From assembly GCA_021166815.1 (NCBI GenBank), contig JAJPEO010000213.1, forward strand, positions 1-9,733: a DNA stretch of 9,733 nt, read 5' to 3'. This DNA is from Nocardioides sp. (GTDB lineage Bacteria; Actinomycetota; Actinomycetes; Propionibacteriales; Nocardioidaceae). The notes beneath the pieces were generated by a model. That model ran no database searches, was not told where the DNA came from, and saw only the letters and a program-made list of their open reading frames with translations. The position numbers and the translations under genes were made by a program. Of this stretch, positions 1 to 6,224 are shown one piece after another. Each line of letters opens with the position of its first letter. Position 1 is the first letter of the stretch.

Positions 1-141
1 ATCGCGCTCGTCGAGCAGGACGCCCGCGCCGCGGCGGAGGAGTCCGTACGCCATGCCTTCGCAGCCCGCGCCTTCACCGAGCCGCGGGTCTTCACCGCGT
101 CCGCGCACGACGGCGCGCGGCGACTCGACTCAGCCGGCTGA
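1..141 (+). CDS. galK: Galactokinase, C-terminal end (partial)
   Basis: Only the last 46 codons are in the window, reading in frame from base 1 to a TGA at 139-141. The peptide opens with IALVEQDA and continues with an alanine-rich helix (VRHAFAARAF) and a tail EPRVFTASAHDGARRLDSAG. This resembles the end of actinobacterial galactokinases, where the last GHMP-kinase glycine motif runs into a strand of the IALV type, followed by a helix and a short tail ending near GARR. Galactokinase phosphorylates galactose at C1 in the Leloir pathway. The ATP-binding and substrate motifs lie upstream of the window, so the call rests on tail similarity alone; another GHMP kinase is possible. The stop overlaps the end of the convergent hydrolase gene by 12 nt. 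Confidence 0.58.
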   Translation: MALVEQDARAAAEESVRHAFAARAFTEPRVFTASAHDGARRLDSAG

Positions 142-142
142 G
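129..142. repeat. 14-bp perfect palindrome over two convergent stop codons
   Basis: CTCAGCCGGCTGAG is its own reverse complement. It contains the TGA of the plus-strand kinase (139-141) and the TGA of the minus-strand hydrolase (TCA at 130-132). As RNA it can fold from either strand into a 5-bp stem (CTCAG/CTGAG) with a CCGG loop. There is no T tract on either side, so it is at best a weak or non-canonical terminator. Pairing of the two stop codons (TCA with TGA) is automatic for convergent TGA stops; the remaining symmetry is not. Confidence 0.5.
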
Positions 143-1086
143 GCTCCGCTGGCGCTCGCCCTGCCGGTCGACGCGCGGTCGGCCGTGCGGCGGATCGCCT
201 CGACGAACGTCGGGTGGAGCGAGGTCGGCAGGTCGTGGCCCATGCCGTCGATGAGGACCAGCTCGGCCCCGGGGACGGCCCGCGCCGTCGAGCGGCCGCC
301 GCTGACGTGGACCATCCTGTCCGCGAGGCCGTGGATGACCAGGGTCGGCACTCGCACGCTCCGCAGCCGCTTGGTGCGGTCGGGCTGGGTGAGGATCGCG
401 AGCATCTGGCGCATCACGCCGTTGGCGTCGAAGCCACGGTCGAATGTCTCGCCCGCGCGCTCGCGCAGCGCTTCCATGTCGGTGGGGAAGTCGGGGGAGC
501 CGATCATCTTCCACATCGTGGCGCTGGTGCGGACGTAGGGCTCGCGGCCCGGCTTGCGCGGCGCGATCAGCATCGGCAGCAGCTTCGGGCTCTGCCAGCC
601 GACGCTGCGCCGCCCGGTCGTCGACATGATCGAGGTCAGGGAGCGCACGCGTGCCGGGTGGTCGATCGCGATCGTCTGGACGATCATGCCGCCCATCGAG
701 GCGCCGACGACGTGGGCCGCCTCGATGCCGAGGTGGTCGAGCAGGGCGACGGCGTCGCCGGCCAGGTCGGCCATCGTGTACGGCGGCTTGGCGCGCCCGG
801 TCGAGAACGCCCGGACGAGGTGGTCACGGCGTACGCGTCCCGGGATCTTGGTCGAGCGACCGACGTCGCGGTTGTCGTAGCGGATGACGTAGAAGCCCTC
901 GCGGGCCAGCGCCGTGCAGAGCGCGGGGTCCCACCAGGTCATCGGGGCGCTGAGTCCCATGACGAGCAGCAGTGGCTCGTCGGAGGGGTCGCCGAAGGTC
1001 TGGTAGCACAGCTCGACGTCGTTGCCGACGGGAGCACGCAGCTCGTCGGAGACGGCGACGTCGCGGGGGCCGGGGGTGGGGGGCAT
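130..1086 (-). CDS. Alpha/beta fold hydrolase, RdmC-like
   Basis: A 318-residue alpha/beta hydrolase, probably a cytosolic esterase or related enzyme of unknown substrate. The N-terminal strand LLLVMGLSAP (about 39-48) is followed by the IRYDNRDVGRSTK motif (68-80) typical of the family that includes aclacinomycin methylesterase RdmC. The nucleophile elbow is GASMGG (Ser130), the acid lies in HGLADRMV (Asp256) and the base in GMGHDLP (His284), so the triad is complete and well spaced. There is no signal peptide or membrane segment. ATG at 1086 is chosen as the first codon before the conserved part, although its Shine-Dalgarno is poor. An in-frame GTG at 1101 is an alternative, with a CAGGGT hexamer 5 nt upstream. 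The alanine/serine-rich tail ends within the palindrome shared with the convergent kinase gene. Confidence 0.88.
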   Translation of the reverse strand: MPPTPGPRDVAVSDELRAPVGNDVELCYQTFGDPSDEPLLLVMGLSAPMTWWDPALCTALAREGFYVIRYDNRDVGRSTKIPGRVRRDHLVRAFSTGRAKPPYTMADLAGDAVALLDHLGIEAAHVVGASMGGMIVQTIAIDHPARVRSLTSIMSTTGRRSVGWQSPKLLPMLIAPRKPGREPYVRTSATMWKMIGSPDFPTDMEALRERAGETFDRGFDANGVMRQMLAILTQPDRTKRLRSVRVPTLVIHGLADRMVHVSGGRSTARAVPGAELVLIDGMGHDLPTSLHPTFVEAIRRTADRASTGRASASGASAG

Positions 1087-1163
1087 GCGTCCAGTCAACA
1101 CGAGGAACCCTGCGACAACAGGCCGAAGGCGACGGATTTCCCAGGATGGACGGGCGCGGACGC

Positions 1164-1169
1164 TAGATT
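1164..1169 (+). promoter_or_regulatory. -10 element, leaderless start of lipase-like hydrolase
   Basis: TAGATT, preceded by C, ends 7 nt before the GTG at 1177. This is the spacing at which actinobacterial TAnnnT boxes place the transcription start on the first base of the start codon. There is no Shine-Dalgarno upstream of the GTG. No good -35 box was seen. It lies in a 90-bp divergent gap shared with the minus-strand hydrolase. Confidence 0.62.
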
Positions 1170-1176
1170 GCCCACT

Positions 1177-2031
1177 GTGACCCACCGCACACTCGCCGAC
1201 TTCCTGCTCCCGGAGGGATTCGCACCGCCGACCCCGGCGGCGATCCTGCGCGAGGGGAGCGTGGTGCGCGAGGCCGGTCACTACCTGCTCCACGCCCGTG
1301 ACCTGCGGAGGCAGCGCCGCCTCACCCCGTACGCCGGCGCCACTCCGCCGCGCACCGGCGACCCCGTGCTGCTGGTCCCGGGGTTCATGGCCGGCGACGG
1401 CACCCTGTCGCTGATGGCGAGGTCGCTGCGGGCCCACGGGTTCCGGACCTACCGCTCCCACATCCACGCCAACATCGGGTGCACCCTCTCGGCCGCCGCG
1501 CAGCTGGAGGAGCGCCTCGAGCACATCGCGTGGCAGCGCGGGTCGCGGGTCCGCATCGTCGGCCACAGCCTGGGCGGCATGCTGGCGCGCGGCGTCGCGG
1601 CCAAGCGCCCCGACCTGGTGTCCGGGATCGTGACCATGGGCAGCCCCACGCTCGCTCCCGGCGCGCACCACCCGAGCCTGACCCGCACCGTCGAGATGCT
1701 GGTGCGCCTGAGCCGGGCCGGGATGCAGGGTTTGATGGCCGAGGACTGCGTGGCGGGCGGGTGCGCGCGGGAGAGCTTCGAGCGGGCGCGGGCCCCCTGG
1801 CCCGACGACGTCGACTTCACCGCCATCTACAGCAAGCGCGACGGCATCGTCGACTGGCGTGCCTGCGTCGACCCGGACGGAATCCCCGTCGAGGTCCGCG
1901 CCTCGCACGCTGGCATGGCGCTGGACCCGATCGTGATCGGCGAGGTCACCAGGGCGCTGCGGCACGTCCCCGCAGGGGCCGCCGCGGCCGGGGTGCGCTC
2001 AGTCGAAGTCGATGCTGGAGAAATCGCCTAG
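1177..2031 (+). CDS. Alpha/beta hydrolase, esterase/lipase-like
   Basis: A 284-residue protein with a lipase-type fold. After a basic N-terminal stretch (about 30-52), the strand [17 protein letters not shown] (65-81) holds the oxyanion region. GHSLGG (129-134) provides the nucleophile Ser131, KRDGIVDW the likely acid (Asp222), and [10 protein letters not shown] the likely base (His244). The SHxGM motif is common in actinobacterial esterase/lipase proteins of this kind. No secretion signal is seen, so it probably acts in the cytosol; the substrate is unknown. The start is GTG at 1177, supported by a -10 box 7 nt upstream and by in-frame coding character beginning just after it. Its last ten codons and TAG stop run into the 3' end of glpX, a 33-nt convergent overlap. 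This suggests the tail was lengthened by loss of an earlier stop (inference). Confidence 0.86.
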   Translation: MTHRTLADFLLPEGFAPPTPAAILREGSVVREAGHYLLHARDLRRQRRLTPYAGATPPRTGDPVLLVPGFMAGDGTLSLMARSLRAHGFRTYRSHIHANIGCTLSAAAQLEERLEHIAWQRGSRVRIVGHSLGGMLARGVAAKRPDLVSGIVTMGSPTLAPGAHHPSLTRTVEMLVRLSRAGMQGLMAEDCVAGGCARESFERARAPWPDDVDFTAIYSKRDGIVDWRACVDPDGIPVEVRASHAGMALDPIVIGEVTRALRHVPAGAAAAGVRSVEVDAGEIA

Positions 2032-2997
2032 CTTCTCCAGGCGGTGCTCGGCGGTGATCGAGCGGATCGTGCCGCTGCGCGAGCGCATCACCAGCGAGTG
2101 GGTGGTGGCGCTGCCGGCGCGGTAGCGCACACCGCGCATGAGCTCGCCGTCGGTGATGCCGGTGGCGACGAAGAAGGCGTCGTCACCGGTGACGAGCTGG
2201 TCGGTCTCGAGCACGGTGTCGGGGTCGAGGTCGTGCCCGGCCTGGAGGGCCTTCTGGCGCTCGTCGTCGTCCTGGGGCCACAGGCGGCCCTGGAGCTTGC
2301 CGCCCAGGCACTTCATCGCGCAGGCCGCGATGATGCCCTCGGGGGTGCCGCCCACGCCCAGCAGGAGGTCGACGCCGGTGTCGGGGCGGGCCGCCATGAT
2401 GGCGCCGGCGACGTCACCGTCGGTGATGAACTTGATGCGGGCCCCGGTCGCGCGGATCTCCTCCACCAGGCGCGCGTGGCGCGGCCGGTCGAGCAGGACG
2501 ACCGTGACGTCGCGGGGGGAGCTGCCCTTCGCCTTGGCGACACGGGCGATGTTCTCCTTGACGGGCAGTCGGATGTCGACGACGTCGGCAGCCTCGGGGC
2601 CGGTGGCGAGCTTCTCCATGTAGAACACCGCGCTCGGGTCGAACATGGTGCCGCGCGGCGAGACGGCCATGACCGAGATGGCGTTGTTCATGCCCTTGGC
2701 GGTCAGCGTCGTGCCGTCGATCGGGTCGACCGCGACGTCGACGGCCGGGCCGGTGCCGTCGCCGACCTGCTCGCCGTTGTAGAGCATCGGGGCCTCGTCC
2801 TTCTCGCCCTCCCCGATCACGACCGTGCCCTGCATGCCGACGCTGGAGATCATGACGCGCATCGCGTCGACCGCCACGCCGTCGGCGTCGTTCTTGTCGC
2901 CGCGGCCGACCCAGCGTCCGGCGGCCATGGCGGCGGCTTCGGTGACCCGCACCAACTCGAGGGCGAGGTTGCGATCGGGCTTGCTCTGCGGGCTCAT
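1999..2997 (-). CDS. glpX: Fructose-1,6-bisphosphatase, class II
   Basis: A 332-residue class II FBPase, which converts fructose 1,6-bisphosphate to fructose 6-phosphate in gluconeogenesis using divalent metal ions. In actinobacteria this class is usually the main FBPase. Visible signatures are [12 protein letters not shown] (62-73) and DPIDGTT (91-97) at the metal site, [10 protein letters not shown] (191-200), the GVGGTPEG loop (214-221) in the substrate/metal region, and the conserved tail [12 protein letters not shown]. Length and motifs are normal throughout. The start is ATG at 2997, with a TAGAGT -10 box 6 nt upstream and no Shine-Dalgarno, so translation is probably leaderless. A rare CTA leucine codon at 2029-2031 is the exact complement of the TAG stop of the convergent hydrolase gene. 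Confidence 0.97.
   Translation of the reverse strand: MSPQSKPDRNLALELVRVTEAAAMAAGRWVGRGDKNDADGVAVDAMRVMISSVGMQGTVVIGEGEKDEAPMLYNGEQVGDGTGPAVDVAVDPIDGTTLTAKGMNNAISVMAVSPRGTMFDPSAVFYMEKLATGPEAADVVDIRLPVKENIARVAKAKGSSPRDVTVVLLDRPRHARLVEEIRATGARIKFITDGDVAGAIMAARPDTGVDLLLGVGGTPEGIIAACAMKCLGGKLQGRLWPQDDDERQKALQAGHDLDPDTVLETDQLVTGDDAFFVATGITDGELMRGVRYRAGSATTHSLVMRSRSGTIRSITAEHRLEKLGDFSSIDFD
2015..2040. terminator. Candidate bidirectional terminator hairpin
   Basis: CTGGAGAA (2015-2022) and TTCTCCAG (2033-2040) form a perfect 8-bp inverted repeat around a 10-nt loop. It lies inside the 3' coding end of glpX and across the end of the convergent hydrolase gene, whose TAG stop (2029-2031) sits in the loop. 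The stem forms in RNA from both strands. No U tract follows on either side, so this would be a non-canonical terminator or an RNA-end-protecting stem rather than a textbook Rho-independent terminator. Confidence 0.42.
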
Positions 2998-3003
2998 GGC
3001 CGA

Positions 3004-3009
3004 ACTCTA
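3004..3009 (-). promoter_or_regulatory. -10 element, leaderless start of glpX
   Basis: Read on the minus strand, TAGAGT ends 6 nt before the glpX ATG (2997). No ribosome-binding site is present between it and the ATG. A weak -35 candidate, TCAGAC (3028-3033), lies 18 nt further upstream. Confidence 0.55.
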
Positions 3010-3042
3010 TCGGCAGCCGACCGGGTGGTCTGAGCCGGCGAC

Positions 3043-3059
3043 CGGGGGCGGGACCCCCG
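3043..3059. repeat. GC-rich inverted repeat in glpX/DUF4245 divergent gap
   Basis: CGGGGG (3043-3048) and CCCCCG (3054-3059) form a perfect 6-bp stem around a 5-nt loop. It lies between the two divergent start codons. It could be a hairpin in the 5' leader of the DUF4245 mRNA or a binding site for a regulator. In DNA this rich in G and C it may also be chance. Confidence 0.3.
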
Positions 3060-3070
3060 CACACCGCCTG

Positions 3071-3098
3071 AAGGAGGCTTGGGAGGATGGGGTCGTGA
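3071..3098 (+). promoter_or_regulatory. Start region of DUF4245: two SD-like sites and a 3-codon upstream ORF
   Basis: GGAGG at 3082-3086 sits 8 nt before the chosen GTG (3095) and is the likely ribosome-binding site. A stronger match, AAGGAGG (3071-3077), lies 17 nt from the GTG but 9 nt before an out-of-frame ATG (3087). That ATG reads ATG GGG TCG TGA and stops on the gene's own GTG (GTGA overlap). GAGGAT (3083-3088) also lies 6 nt from the GTG, so a weak leaderless -10 box cannot be excluded. Confidence 0.4.
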
Positions 3099-3637
3099 GC
3101 CAGACTCCCTCCCGCGGCTACCAGCGGTCCACCCCCGGCCTCGTCGGAGCGATGATCGTCGTCGTCGCCTGCGTGCTCGCCTTCGTCGCCTGGCGCGCGA
3201 TCTTCCGTGGCGACGCCGCACCGGAGTCGGCGCCGGTGGAGTGGGAGCGCAGCGTGGAGCTCGCCGACGACGCCGGCATCCCGATCGTGCGGCCCGAGCG
3301 GCTGCCCGAGGGGTGGACGGCGACCAGCGCGACCCTGCAGGCCGGTGACGACCCCAGCTGGCGCCTGGGCCTGCTGACCGACGAGGGCCGCTTCGTCGGG
3401 CTGCGCCAGGAGGACGTCTCGGTCGCCGAGCTGGTGCGCACCTACGTGGACGAGGAGGCCGTGGCCGGCGAGGACGCAGCGGTGGACTCGACCGTCTCCC
3501 GCACGTGGCAGACGTGGTCGGACGACGGGGGCGACCGCGGCTACTCCACCGAGGTCGGGGACGACTCCGTCCTGGTCTACGGCTCGGCGCCCGCCGAGGA
3601 CATCGAGGAGCTCATCGGGCTGCTCACGCTGCCCTGA
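3095..3637 (+). CDS. DUF4245 membrane-anchored protein
   Basis: A 180-residue protein with a short positively charged N-terminus, one hydrophobic segment (about 14-33, GLVGAMIVVVACVLAFVAW) and a soluble domain. The domain includes IPIVRPERLPEGWTATSATL (62-81), WRLGLLTDEGRFVGLRQ (89-105), WQTWSDDGGDRGY (138-150) and VLVYGSAPAEDIEELIGLL (159-177). These match the DUF4245 family, an actinobacterial family of unknown function commonly found near glpX and xseAB. The probable topology is a single N-terminal anchor with the domain outside the membrane (inference). GTG at 3095 is the only start close to the conserved region. The stop lies 3 nt from the stop of the convergent xseB gene. Confidence 0.85.
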   Translation: MSQTPSRGYQRSTPGLVGAMIVVVACVLAFVAWRAIFRGDAAPESAPVEWERSVELADDAGIPIVRPERLPEGWTATSATLQAGDDPSWRLGLLTDEGRFVGLRQEDVSVAELVRTYVDEEAVAGEDAAVDSTVSRTWQTWSDDGGDRGYSTEVGDDSVLVYGSAPAEDIEELIGLLTLP

Positions 3638-3641
3638 GCGT
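3626..3641. repeat. Short inverted repeat at DUF4245/xseB convergent stops
   Basis: ACGCT (3626-3630) and AGCGT (3637-3641) are separated by 6 nt and embrace the DUF4245 TGA. An alternative pairing is GCTCA (3622-3626) with TGAGC (3635-3639). A 5-bp stem without a T tract is weak evidence for termination. It is listed because the junction has no other room for a terminator. Confidence 0.25.
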
Positions 3642-3841
3642 CACTGCTCCCCGGACTCGCCCATCGCCGCGTCGAGTCGCGTCCGGGCCCCGTCGAGCCA
3701 GTCCTGGCAGACCTTCGCCAGCGCCTCGCCGCGCTCCCAGAGGGCCAGGGACTCCTCCAGCGTGGTGCCGCCCTGCTCGAGGGTGCGGACGACCTCGATG
3801 AGCTCCTCGCGCGCCTCTTCGTAGCTGGGGGTCTCAGTCAT
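3641..3841 (-). CDS. xseB: Exodeoxyribonuclease VII small subunit
   Basis: A 66-residue protein with the typical small-subunit pattern: [19 protein letters not shown] (6-24), then [20 protein letters not shown] (26-45) and a final helix. XseB packs several copies around each XseA chain to form exonuclease VII, which degrades single-stranded DNA to short oligonucleotides. It is slightly shorter than the E. coli subunit (80 residues), as is usual in actinobacteria. Its ATG overlaps the xseA stop (ATGACTGA, 8 nt), which suggests translational coupling. A Shine-Dalgarno-like GAAGGGA (3848-3854) lies 6 nt upstream, within xseA. Confidence 0.95.
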   Translation of the reverse strand: MTETPSYEEAREELIEVVRTLEQGGTTLEESLALWERGEALAKVCQDWLDGARTRLDAAMGESGEQ

Positions 3842-5102
3842 CGGTGGTCCCTTCGTCGGCGGTGGGTCCTGCGTCGGAGATGGAGGAGACGGAGGTGGTC
3901 GTGGCCTCGACGCGGCCGTCGGCGAGCCTGATCGACAGGGCAGCGCCCGGGGCGGCCCCCTCGACCGACGCCAGGACGTGACCGTCGGCGGTCTGCACGA
4001 CGGCGTACCCGCGTTGCAGGGTGGCCAGGGGCGACAGGGCCCGGGCCCGCGCCCGGTGGTGGCCGATGTCGTCGGCCGCGCGCTCGAGCCGGTGCCGGAG
4101 GGTACGCCGCGCCCGCTCGAGCAGGTCGTCGACCTCCCGGCTGCGCTCGGCCACCAGCGTGCGCGGGTCGGCGAGCGCCGGGCGGCGTCGCAGCTCGTCG
4201 AGCCACTGCTGCTCGTACGCCACCCGCTGGACGATCAGCTGTCGCAGCCGGTCGCGCGCCCACTCGACACCGCGGACCTCCTCGGCCATGTCCGGCACGA
4301 TCAGCTTCGCGGCGTCGGTGGGGGTGGAGGCGCGGACGTCGGCGACCAGGTCGAGCAGCGGTTGGTCGGGCTCGTGGCCGATGGCGGAGACGACCGGCGT
4401 GCGCAGGCCGTGCACGGCGCGCAGGAGCGCCTCGTCGGAGAACGGCAGGAGGTCCTCGACCGAGCCGCCCCCGCGGGCCACCACGATGACGTCGACCTGC
4501 TCGTCGCGCTCGAGGCGGGCGAGGGCCTCCAGCACCTCGGGCACGCAGCGAGGGCCCTGCATCGCGGCGTACGCCACGTCGAAGTGCACGGCGGGCCAGC
4601 GGCGCCGGGCGTTCTCGAGGACGTCGCGCTCGGCGGCGCTGTTGGGCGCCGTCACCAGCCCGACGCAGCGCGGCAGGAACGGCAGGTCACGCTTCAGCTC
4701 GGGCGCGAACAGCCCTTCGGCGGCGAGCAGCTGGCGACGGCGTTCGAGCCGGGCCAGCAGCTCTCCGAGGCCGACCATGCGGATGTCGCGGGCCTGGAGC
4801 GAGAAGCTCCCGCGGTTGGCGTAGAAGCTCGGCCGCGCGTGCACGACCACGCTCGCGCCCTCGACGAGCGGGGGGTTGAGGGAGTCGAACAGGGTGCGCT
4901 GGCAGGTGAGCGTGACCGAGATGTCGGCGACCGTGTCCCGCAACGTCATGAAGACGGTGGCCATGCCCGGACGCCGGGTGACCTGGGCGACCTGGCCCTC
5001 CACCCAGACCGCGCCGAGCCGGTCGATCCACTGGCTCACCGCGTTCGCCACCGCCCGCACCGGCGCCGGGGCCTCGGGGGTCGCGTCGCGGAGGGAGGGC
5101 AC
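3834..5102 (-). CDS. xseA: Exodeoxyribonuclease VII large subunit
   Basis: A 422-residue catalytic subunit of exonuclease VII. The N-terminal OB-fold (about 13-108) contains [22 protein letters not shown]. The nuclease domain follows with [16 protein letters not shown] (148-163), [18 protein letters not shown] (207-224) and [29 protein letters not shown] (in part; 237-265). By alignment from memory with the E. coli enzyme, the catalytic residues correspond to Asp160, Arg210, His243 and Asp246, all present. A helical region (about 280-350) and the [14 protein letters not shown] motif (356-369) complete the family layout. The start is GTG at 5102, with a TAGCCT box 6 nt upstream and no Shine-Dalgarno. 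It is first in a two-gene operon with xseB and divergent from ispH. Confidence 0.96.
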   Translation of the reverse strand: MPSLRDATPEAPAPVRAVANAVSQWIDRLGAVWVEGQVAQVTRRPGMATVFMTLRDTVADISVTLTCQRTLFDSLNPPLVEGASVVVHARPSFYANRGSFSLQARDIRMVGLGELLARLERRRQLLAAEGLFAPELKRDLPFLPRCVGLVTAPNSAAERDVLENARRRWPAVHFDVAYAAMQGPRCVPEVLEALARLERDEQVDVIVVARGGGSVEDLLPFSDEALLRAVHGLRTPVVSAIGHEPDQPLLDLVADVRASTPTDAAKLIVPDMAEEVRGVEWARDRLRQLIVQRVAYEQQWLDELRRRPALADPRTLVAERSREVDDLLERARRTLRHRLERAADDIGHHRARARALSPLATLQRGYAVVQTADGHVLASVEGAAPGAALSIRLADGRVEATTTSVSSISDAGPTADEGTTDD

Positions 5103-5108
5103 GGATCG

Positions 5109-5114
5109 AGGCTA
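5109..5114 (-). promoter_or_regulatory. -10 element, leaderless start of xseA
   Basis: On the minus strand, TAGCCT preceded by C ends 6 nt before the GTG start (5102). No Shine-Dalgarno occurs in between, and no clear -35 box was seen. Confidence 0.58.
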
Positions 5115-5161
5115 GGGCATCAGGTCGCGCCCGCACGTCCACTGCCCGGCGCGTGTGCGCA

Positions 5162-5192
5162 TTGTCCGAGCCGTGTGCCCCCGACCTAGACT
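5162..5192 (+). promoter_or_regulatory. Promoter of ispH, leaderless
   Basis: TAGACT (5187-5192), preceded by C, ends 7 nt before the ispH ATG at 5200, placing transcription start at or within a base of the ATG. A -35-like TTGTCC lies at 5162-5167, with a rather long 19-nt spacer. No ribosome-binding site precedes the ATG. Confidence 0.65.
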
Positions 5193-5199
5193 CACAGCC

Positions 5200-6201
5200 A
5201 TGACCTCCGACCTCGGCATGCCACCGGTCCTCGACCCCGAGAGCGCCAAGAACGTGCTCCTCGCCGCGCCGCGCGGCTACTGCGCGGGCGTGGATCGAGC
5301 GGTGATCACGGTCGAGAAGGCGCTGGACCTCTACGGCGCCCCGGTCTACGTCCGCAAGCAGATCGTGCACAACAAGCACGTCGTCGCCGACCTCGAGTCC
5401 CGCGGCGCCGTCTTCGTCGAGGAGCTCGACGAGGTGCCGGCGGGGTCCACGGTCGTCTTCTCCGCCCACGGCGTCTCGCCGGAGGTGCACCGCCAGGCGG
5501 AGGAGCGCCGGCTCAAGACCATCGACGCCACCTGCCCGCTGGTGACCAAGGTCCACCACGAGGCCAAGCGGTTCGCCAGCGACGACTACGACATCCTGCT
5601 GATCGGTCACGCCGGCCACGAGGAGGTCGAGGGCACCGCGGGCGAGGCTCCCGACCACATCCAGCTGGTCCAGGGTCCCGAGGACGTCGCCAACATCGTC
5701 GTGCGCGATCCCGACAAGGTCGCCTGGCTGTCGCAGACCACGCTGAGCGTGGACGAGACGCTGGAGACGGTCGACGCGATCCGCCAGCGCTTCCCCAACC
5801 TGCTCGACCCGCCGAGCGACGACATCTGCTACGCCACCCAGAACCGCCAGCTGGCGGTCAAGGAGATCGCCAAGGACTCCGACCTCGTGATCGTCGTCGG
5901 CTCGGGCAACTCCTCCAACTCGGTGCGCCTGGTCGAGGTCGCGCTCGAGGCGGGTGCCAAGGCCTCCTACCGCGTCGACGACGCCAGCGAGATCGACGAG
6001 TCGTGGCTCGACGGCGTCGGCACCGTGTCCGTGACCTCCGGCGCCTCGGTGCCCGAGGAGCTGGTCCAAGGAGTGCTCGCCTTCCTCGCTGAGCGCGGCT
6101 ACCCTGACGCGACCTCGGTGCGTTCGGCGGAGGAGTCCCTGATCTTCGCCCTGCCCCCCGAGCTGCGTCGCGACCTGCGTGCAGCAGGCCAGAAGTCGTA
6201 G
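5200..6201 (+). CDS. ispH: 4-hydroxy-3-methylbut-2-enyl diphosphate reductase
   Basis: A 333-residue iron-sulfur enzyme for the last step of the MEP isoprenoid pathway, reducing HMBPP to IPP and DMAPP. The three cluster-binding cysteines are in PRGYCAGV (Cys28), [11 protein letters not shown] (Cys112) and [11 protein letters not shown] (Cys210). Substrate-contact motifs are also present: VHNKHVV (56-62), [10 protein letters not shown] (87-96), [10 protein letters not shown] (136-145), [10 protein letters not shown] (178-187), [11 protein letters not shown] (234-244) and [10 protein letters not shown] (279-288). Length is normal. ATG at 5200 is chosen over an in-frame GTG at 5155 because the -10 box lies between them. 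The gene for a YciO-like protein follows after 23 nt on the same strand, probably as one operon. Confidence 0.97.
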   Translation: MTSDLGMPPVLDPESAKNVLLAAPRGYCAGVDRAVITVEKALDLYGAPVYVRKQIVHNKHVVADLESRGAVFVEELDEVPAGSTVVFSAHGVSPEVHRQAEERRLKTIDATCPLVTKVHHEAKRFASDDYDILLIGHAGHEEVEGTAGEAPDHIQLVQGPEDVANIVVRDPDKVAWLSQTTLSVDETLETVDAIRQRFPNLLDPPSDDICYATQNRQLAVKEIAKDSDLVIVVGSGNSSNSVRLVEVALEAGAKASYRVDDASEIDESWLDGVGTVSVTSGASVPEELVQGVLAFLAERGYPDATSVRSAEESLIFALPPELRRDLRAAGQKS

Positions 6202-6214
6202 TCGGCACTCACCC

Positions 6215-6219
6215 AGGAG
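6215..6219 (+). promoter_or_regulatory. Ribosome-binding site of yciO
   Basis: AGGAG lies 5 nt before the ATG at 6225, within the 23-nt gap after ispH. It fixes the start and shows this downstream operon gene uses leadered initiation, unlike ispH. Confidence 0.7.
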
Positions 6220-6224
6220 CTGTC

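Noticed and set aside
214..1176. Plus-strand open frame of over 320 codons upstream of and in frame with the lipase-like hydrolase
   Set aside because: It is antisense to the well-supported RdmC-like hydrolase, has low-complexity Ala/Gly/Asp/Arg composition, and shows no family motif. The real gene begins at GTG 1177 behind a -10 box.
1087..1965. Minus-strand extension that would make the RdmC-like hydrolase 611 residues long
   Set aside because: The extension is antisense to the lipase-like hydrolase, is compositionally random, and the conserved fold begins just after Met at 1086.
2044..3033. 329-codon plus-strand frame opposite glpX
   Set aside because: Fully antisense to glpX, with shadow-type composition (Asp, Val, Ala, Gly, His).
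3978..5189. 403-codon plus-strand frame opposite xseA
   Set aside because: Mirror frame produced by strong GC3 bias of xseA. The translation is rich in Gly, Arg, His and Asp with no motif, while xseA carries all its catalytic residues.
5155..5199. Earlier GTG start for ispH
   Set aside because: It would lie upstream of the TAGACT -10 box, and it adds residues not expected before the conserved N-terminus.
4687..6069. 460-codon minus-strand frame across ispH and xseA
   Set aside because: It lies opposite ispH and out of frame with xseA; both real genes have full motif sets.
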